Origin: Pleurotus djamor
Lineage: Eukaryota; Basidiomycota; Agaricomycetes; Agaricales; Pleurotaceae
Length of the DNA: 34,745 nucleotides
Assembly (NCBI GenBank): GCA_029747585.1
Contig: JAPEVF010000484.1
Location: 1-34,745 of the forward strand
Reading direction: 5' to 3'
Part shown: positions 30,535 to 34,745 of the stretch, in pieces
Position numbering within the stretch: position 1 is the stretch's first letter
Layout of the letters: every line of letters starts with the position of its first letter
Notes under the pieces: generated by a model
Told to the model about the DNA's origin: nothing
Databases searched by the model: none
What the model saw: the letters and a program-made list of their open reading frames with translations, nothing else
Made by a program: the position numbers and the translations under genes

Positions 30535-32690
30535 CCTTTCCGTCCTCGTCGACCGCGAGGTCGAGGATCCGCCAAAACTCTGATTCCATGCGCTGCACAT
30601 CTCCCGTCGTAGGAGATCCTTGCACGAAAACCTTGGCTTCGCCTCCCCCATTTCCCAGTCAACAACCTGCTCCTGACGAGAAGCACACCCATCCCAGTTC
30701 GGTGGGTAGCAGGACAAATACTCAAGTTGTCGAGGTCTCCGGAGTCTCTATCTCGTGCGCACCTCCTTCCTTTTATCTTCTTAGCTCATGAACCATCTGA
30801 CCTCCCCTCGTAGCCATATATGACGACTCTCCAGCGAAGGTGTATTCTCCCAACCCCCGGTTGACCCTCCGTCCGACATTCCACTGAGTTACGGAGTCAT
30901 CAAGGCCCTTTCTGGTGAACGGCCTCAAGGACTCGAAGACCGAAAACAACAGCAGCAGCAACCGGGGAGATTACTCGCTTTGGGGCTCATGCGCTGTGTG
31001 TTAGCTCGTACCAGGAAAACTAGTACGTTTGCATCACTTCGCTCGTCATTTTCCCTGTTTGTTAATTACCCTGTCGTATCTAGTCCGCCTCTGCATCCAT
31101 CGGAGCTCNGACCCTCAACTCATCACCGACCAACCTGCGAACCTGCTGAAGATCGCATACGCCCGTCGGTCAACGCGGCGTACCAAGCGTCGACGACCAC
31201 CCTCAAGGCCGTCAGAACGACGTGATCACAACCTTGTTCATCGCGAGCGCGTGCTTTCGGAGCATGTGGAAGTCTGCGTTTTTTGCAACGGCCAATTTAT
31301 ATACACACCCCTCATATCTCTCGTCTTTCTCGGTCCGTTTCCTACCTGTGACCATGGACAAGGTCGTTATGATGTATCCGTTCCCCGCCTACTTTTCGTA
31401 CGACCATGGACAAGGTCGCTCTTTTTGCGCTTTCCTTCGTACACTCTCCCCATTCCCTTCGTCCCTCCATATCCTCCTATTGTTTTCCTTTTTCATCTCG
31501 CGCTCGACCAGTCTTACCAATGTTGATATGCCTTCATGATCCCTCACTTTTTACTACGTCGCCTTTGGTCGCCTCTCCGCTCGTCACTACAAATCCACAA
31601 TGGTTTCTTCTGCTCTGCTATTGGAAAGCTGGATCATGCTTGGTTTTTCATTACCATGGCCGCGCAATATGAGTAGATCATGGGCTCGGGAAGTCTTGGT
31701 GCGTGATGATGCTTTCGTACGACGATCAGTTGCTTACATGTCTGCTCTAGCCGATCCTCATCGAGCCCAACGAGAAGGCTCGTCATGCGTTGGCAACCAC
31801 CCAAGCTCGAGCTTCCGCTACTCCCCCGCACCAAGCAAGAATCCACGGTCAATGACGATTGGGATACCCCCGCTGGACGAACACGACCCATTTCGACGGG
31901 GAAGGAGATACCCGGTCAACTCGTCCACGCTCGTCTACGCACTTGACCCGATAACGACAGTACCAACCAATGTCCGCAGCAGCAACCGATGCGAGTACCA
32001 TATCAAGCATCGGTACATGCCCCTATGCATGTCCACCGTCCGCACACACAGACCCAGGGTATTGCTGTTTACCCCGCTAGTCAGCCTACCTCCCATTCGC
32101 ATCCCCTTGGGGTAGATGCTTGGCCGTCCACGATAACAGACCGTCGACCATCAGATCCATATGTCACCTCACATCCCGAGAAGCGAATGTTCAATCCTCC
32201 TGATCTCCATTCCACCGCCTCTGTGTCGATATCACGAAGTCATCAGGCACGCGTGGCGTCGTCGACCTCCAGGCAGCTCAAGTACCCACCACCGCCGATA
32301 GATCCATATGCTCACCCTCCTCAATCTCACGACCGAAGAAGCCCGGTCCATATGGATCGGTTACCAACGCCAACGTCGTATGAGTAGCCGGTAACGCCTA
32401 GCCATCCACATCCGCTCTCCCAACCTCGACATCGACGGGGTTTGCATCCGTATAGGCATCACACGCACCGTCCCCACGACCTTCAACCTTCTCAACAACA
32501 ATCACTCCAAGTGATGGATACGACCCTGCCTTCCACGGTTCAGACTCGAAGCTTGCTCATCCCGAGCTCGCGCAGAACACGAGAGGACCTCAGCATGCCA
32601 CAGCTACGTTCCTTCGTATGACTTGGACTTCTACGTACCTGCCTTCTTCTTGGGACTCTGGTACCTACACGGCTCTCGTACTCAAAGACC
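30535..32690 (+). pseudogene. broken copy 3 of the Zn2Cys6 transcription factor gene
   Basis: Blocks match the parent in order: exon 7 (about 30535-30760, including GTCGAGGTCTCCGG), the end of exon 12 (to 31022), intron 12 (31023-31083), exon 13 (31084 to about 31290), intron 13, exon 14 (from about 31560), intron 14 ending at 31750, and exon 15 (31751 to about 32602). Exons 8-11 are missing. The intron-13 acceptor AG has become AC, frameshifts and stops break exons 13 and 15, and the parental TAG stop has become CAG. Similarity continues past the stop to about 32690, into the part that in the parent belongs to the converging Ams2/SPT21-like gene (shared TTCTTGGGACTCTGGTACC). The copy therefore derives from a genomic segment, not an mRNA. 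One fragment (31989-32387) still reads 132 codons. Confidence 0.75.
31291..31555 (+). repeat. intron 13 relic in broken copy 3 with paired 16-bp motifs
   Basis: GACCATGGACAAGGTC occurs twice (31350-31365 and 31402-31417), starts 52 bp apart as in the parent. Here both copies have the CCATGG core. Confidence 0.6.
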
Positions 32691-32796
32691 ACTGCTTTAT
32701 TTATCTTTTCTATATCGCACGGTTGAACGTTCTTTCTATCTTACTCCCCGCCTGTATACTTAAATATGATCCACAATGACAGAAACCGGCTACTAG

Positions 32797-34115
32797 TCAC
32801 CGGGGTATGGCTACAGAACTTGTACTAGCAGCCTTCACATCGAACTCGCGTTCAATATGAGTAACGATCTCAATCTTTGTCCGCCTCGAAGGTGTAGAAC
32901 CGATTGTTTGGACCGGGTCAACTTGCGAAACCTGGTATTCGCTGCCGGTGTGCGACGACAAGGCTCTTAGGCGTATGCGAAGAGTGATCGCGTTGAACGT
33001 GATCGCCTATGATCATCATAACCATCATTAGCAATGCGACTTCAAGAGATCCAGGTTGCTTACCACGACTGGTGTGACCATCTCTAACACCAGGTACTGT
33101 TCGTTGACTCCAGCGGAGAACAAGGCAAGAAGGAATACTTCAAGGATGAGTTGGACCGCCGCGGATTCAACGATAATGCGCAAAATAGGGACTCTAGGGA
33201 GAAGCTTGCTTTCTAGTTTGTACTTGGCGGTTTTCTCAGACGTCTTCCAGATTCGGTACGCCATCAGCCCGGTTGTGATGACATTCAGTACGACGGCGAT
33301 TGAGAGGACGGCTTGTATCAGTGGATCTGCCGTGGGGTTCTCCCCGACTTGATTGGGGTCTTGTGGATTGGCGAATAATGCACAAACACATATTCCAAGG
33401 ACTGCCGCGCATGTTTAAGTTTGAAGTGGATTGATTTGTTGTGCACTGAAGCGGACATACCAGTGCTGGCCACCGTAAGTATGAACGGCACCGCGATGAT
33501 CTTCCAGTTACGGTTCCACAGGATGAAACAGCGGTACGTCTAGAGGGGAACGAAATGAGTGAGACAAATGGTGAAGGGAGAGAAAGCCACGAACAGCGGC
33601 GGCGTTTCCAAGGACCTCTTGTAAACCATACAGAGCATCCTTCGCAACATGATCCCAGGTCGCGAAGTCATCGAAATACTGAACAGCACCACCCGGCGCG
33701 TTAACGTGTACGGAAAACCCTTGAATAATCCGAAAACTGTTGATGGAGAAGTGAATGCTCGCAATCAGAAACATGACACATGAGATAACAATCATAACCT
33801 GTGGGACATCACCGTGGATGAGACGATATACACGGGTTCAAGTGTTTGAACCCACCGAAAAGTGACGGTCACGTCGTTTGGGTCCCCCAAGACCGAAGAA
33901 GATGTTCACCGCGAACAAGCATATGAGAAAGCCTGGAGAAACAAAGATTTCGTGTAGGTGTTGGTATCCCAAGCAGTAATAAAGCTGACCATAAGCGAGG
34001 CCCTGAGCAACGCAGGATAAGTACGGTCCATCAGGGTCAATGTTGAGCTTACCTCAAGAAGACTCGCAAGGAGGAAAGACTGGTCAAGCGGGAGATGTCG
34101 AATCATGTACCTCAT
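32797..34115 (-). CDS. multi-pass (probably 7TM) membrane protein of a basidiomycete family
   Basis: Seven exons: 34115-34053, 34002-33990, 33932-33856, 33798-33595, 33539-33461, 33401-33064 and 33006-32797. All phases agree and give 327 aa. Exon 2 is only 13 nt. Hydrophobic segments occur around FLLASLLEGLAYGFLICLFA, VMIVISCVMFLIASIHF, a stretch after TYRCFILWNRNWKIIAVPF, VLSIAVVLNVITTGLMAYRIW, and IIVESAAVQLILEVFLLALF followed by a last helix. The motif YRCFILW after the second extracellular loop and the ESAA helix are typical of a large agaricomycete family of putative seven-helix membrane proteins without known ligand. The C-terminal tail (SSHTGSEYQVSQVDPVQ...) is polar and probably cytosolic. 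The start is the least certain point; 34106 is an in-frame alternative and an upstream exon is possible. Confidence 0.75.
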
Positions 34116-34745
34116 GAAAGAGATGCGCGACCCTTTTGTACCCTCAAGGTGAGTATGTACCTGGAGGACATCATGGTTGACTTGATGTGCATGTACGAAA
34201 AGGTGGCGAATACTTACACGAACATCACCGCCGATGACCGTTGAACAGCATCAGAAGAGTGCCTCCGAGGTATCAGTGATGAGTTTCGGGATCAAGACGG
34301 CCTATTATCTGAATTTTTTTTAAGACAGGGTGTCTTCAAAATCGCCCTCTCGTCACAAATGTTTTTTTNGTGACACATCTGGGCGATTTTTGCACCGTCG
34401 TTTGGACACAACTTGTCCAAATCACATGGCTCCGACCCCGCAAATCTGTGTTCCCAGGGTTTTTTCCTTTTGTCTCGCGAATTTTAGATGCATATATGAC
34501 TCTCCTTGATCCCATGTGGCTCAAAAATTAATCGATCCGATCTAAAAATATCGTTTCTGCCTCTCTGAGAGACCACCTATCTATGCTACGACCACCCTTG
34601 GCGCTGTCGGCGCCCGAACCTCCCCCTCCATACGATACAGGTACCCCACATTGCACCACCCATTACCCACTAGTACGCCCCTGATATTCAGACAACTCAT
34701 CCCCATGTATGTCTGTCAGACGTAATAGCTTGTAAATAGTACAAA
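34116..34745. other. right flank without a recognised gene
   Basis: Upstream flank of the minus-strand membrane-protein gene, then AT-rich sequence with the hairpin cluster at 34322-34421. I see no coding region. Confidence 0.35.
34322..34421. repeat. cluster of three hairpins
   Basis: Three inverted repeats follow each other. The first is AAGACA/TGTCTT (34322-34327 with 34331-34336). The second is AAAATCGCCC/GGGCGATTTT (34338-34347 with 34381-34390), enclosing an inner GTCAC/GTGAC pair (34352-34356 with 34370-34374). The third is TTTGGACA/TGTCCAAA (34401-34408 with 34414-34421). An ambiguous base sits in the T-rich loop (34369). This could be a transposon end or a small fold-back element. 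Confidence 0.5.

Noticed and set aside
23577..32690. Retroposed (processed) copies of the regulator
   Set aside because: Both broken copies keep several parental introns, so reverse transcription of spliced mRNA cannot explain them.
1..34745. tRNA, rRNA genes or CRISPR arrays
   Set aside because: No cloverleaf with conserved A and B boxes, no rRNA-like block and no regularly spaced repeats were seen on reading; CRISPR is not expected in a fungus.

Overview
This window looks like nuclear DNA of a basidiomycete fungus, most likely an agaricomycete. Its genes are intron-rich: almost all introns are 46-66 nt with GTRNGY donors and short branch-point and acceptor tracts. The recognisable proteins are typical mushroom families: a Zn2Cys6 regulator, a TKL-type kinase, F-box proteins, and a multi-pass membrane protein ending in a Ser/Thr-rich tail. 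I cannot name the genus. Gene models were spliced by eye using phase, splice-site and domain continuity.

Left third (1-11.8 kb), compact and apparently intact. A TFIIIA-like zinc-finger gene runs off the left edge (minus). It diverges from a small four-helix membrane protein gene (402-1466, plus), which converges on a 19-exon kinase gene (1604-5998, minus). That kinase joins an MLKL/HeLo-like helical N-terminus, a TKL-type kinase domain and a long armadillo-repeat C-terminus. It shares a 248-bp divergent promoter with an Ams2/SPT21-like gene (6247-7477, plus). That gene converges with only 26 bp between stops on a 15-exon Zn2Cys6 transcription factor (7504-11805, minus), which contains a 5-nt microexon.

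Middle (11.8-21.2 kb), mostly gene-poor or decayed. There is a diverged direct duplication near 13.0-14.0 kb, a long coding-like but unassigned tract at 15.0-17.8 kb, and one plausible two-exon zinc-binding protein gene (17879-19207).

Right part (21.2-34.7 kb), a duplicated and rearranged region. Two F-box paralogs (21218-22751 and 25657-27189, both plus) alternate with two broken copies of the Zn2Cys6 regulator (about 23577-25256 and 30535-32690, both plus, inverted relative to the parent). Both copies keep parental introns, so they arose by DNA duplication, not retroposition. A 727-bp element with about 150-bp terminal inverted repeats and a perfect 9-bp target duplication (27601-28327) looks like a Mutator-type MITE. 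A seven-exon multi-pass membrane protein gene (32797-34115, minus) closes the annotated genes, followed by a cluster of short hairpins near the right edge.

The genes do not form an obvious pathway or biosynthetic cluster. The notable themes are the kinase-armadillo architecture and local duplication and decay around the regulator and F-box genes.
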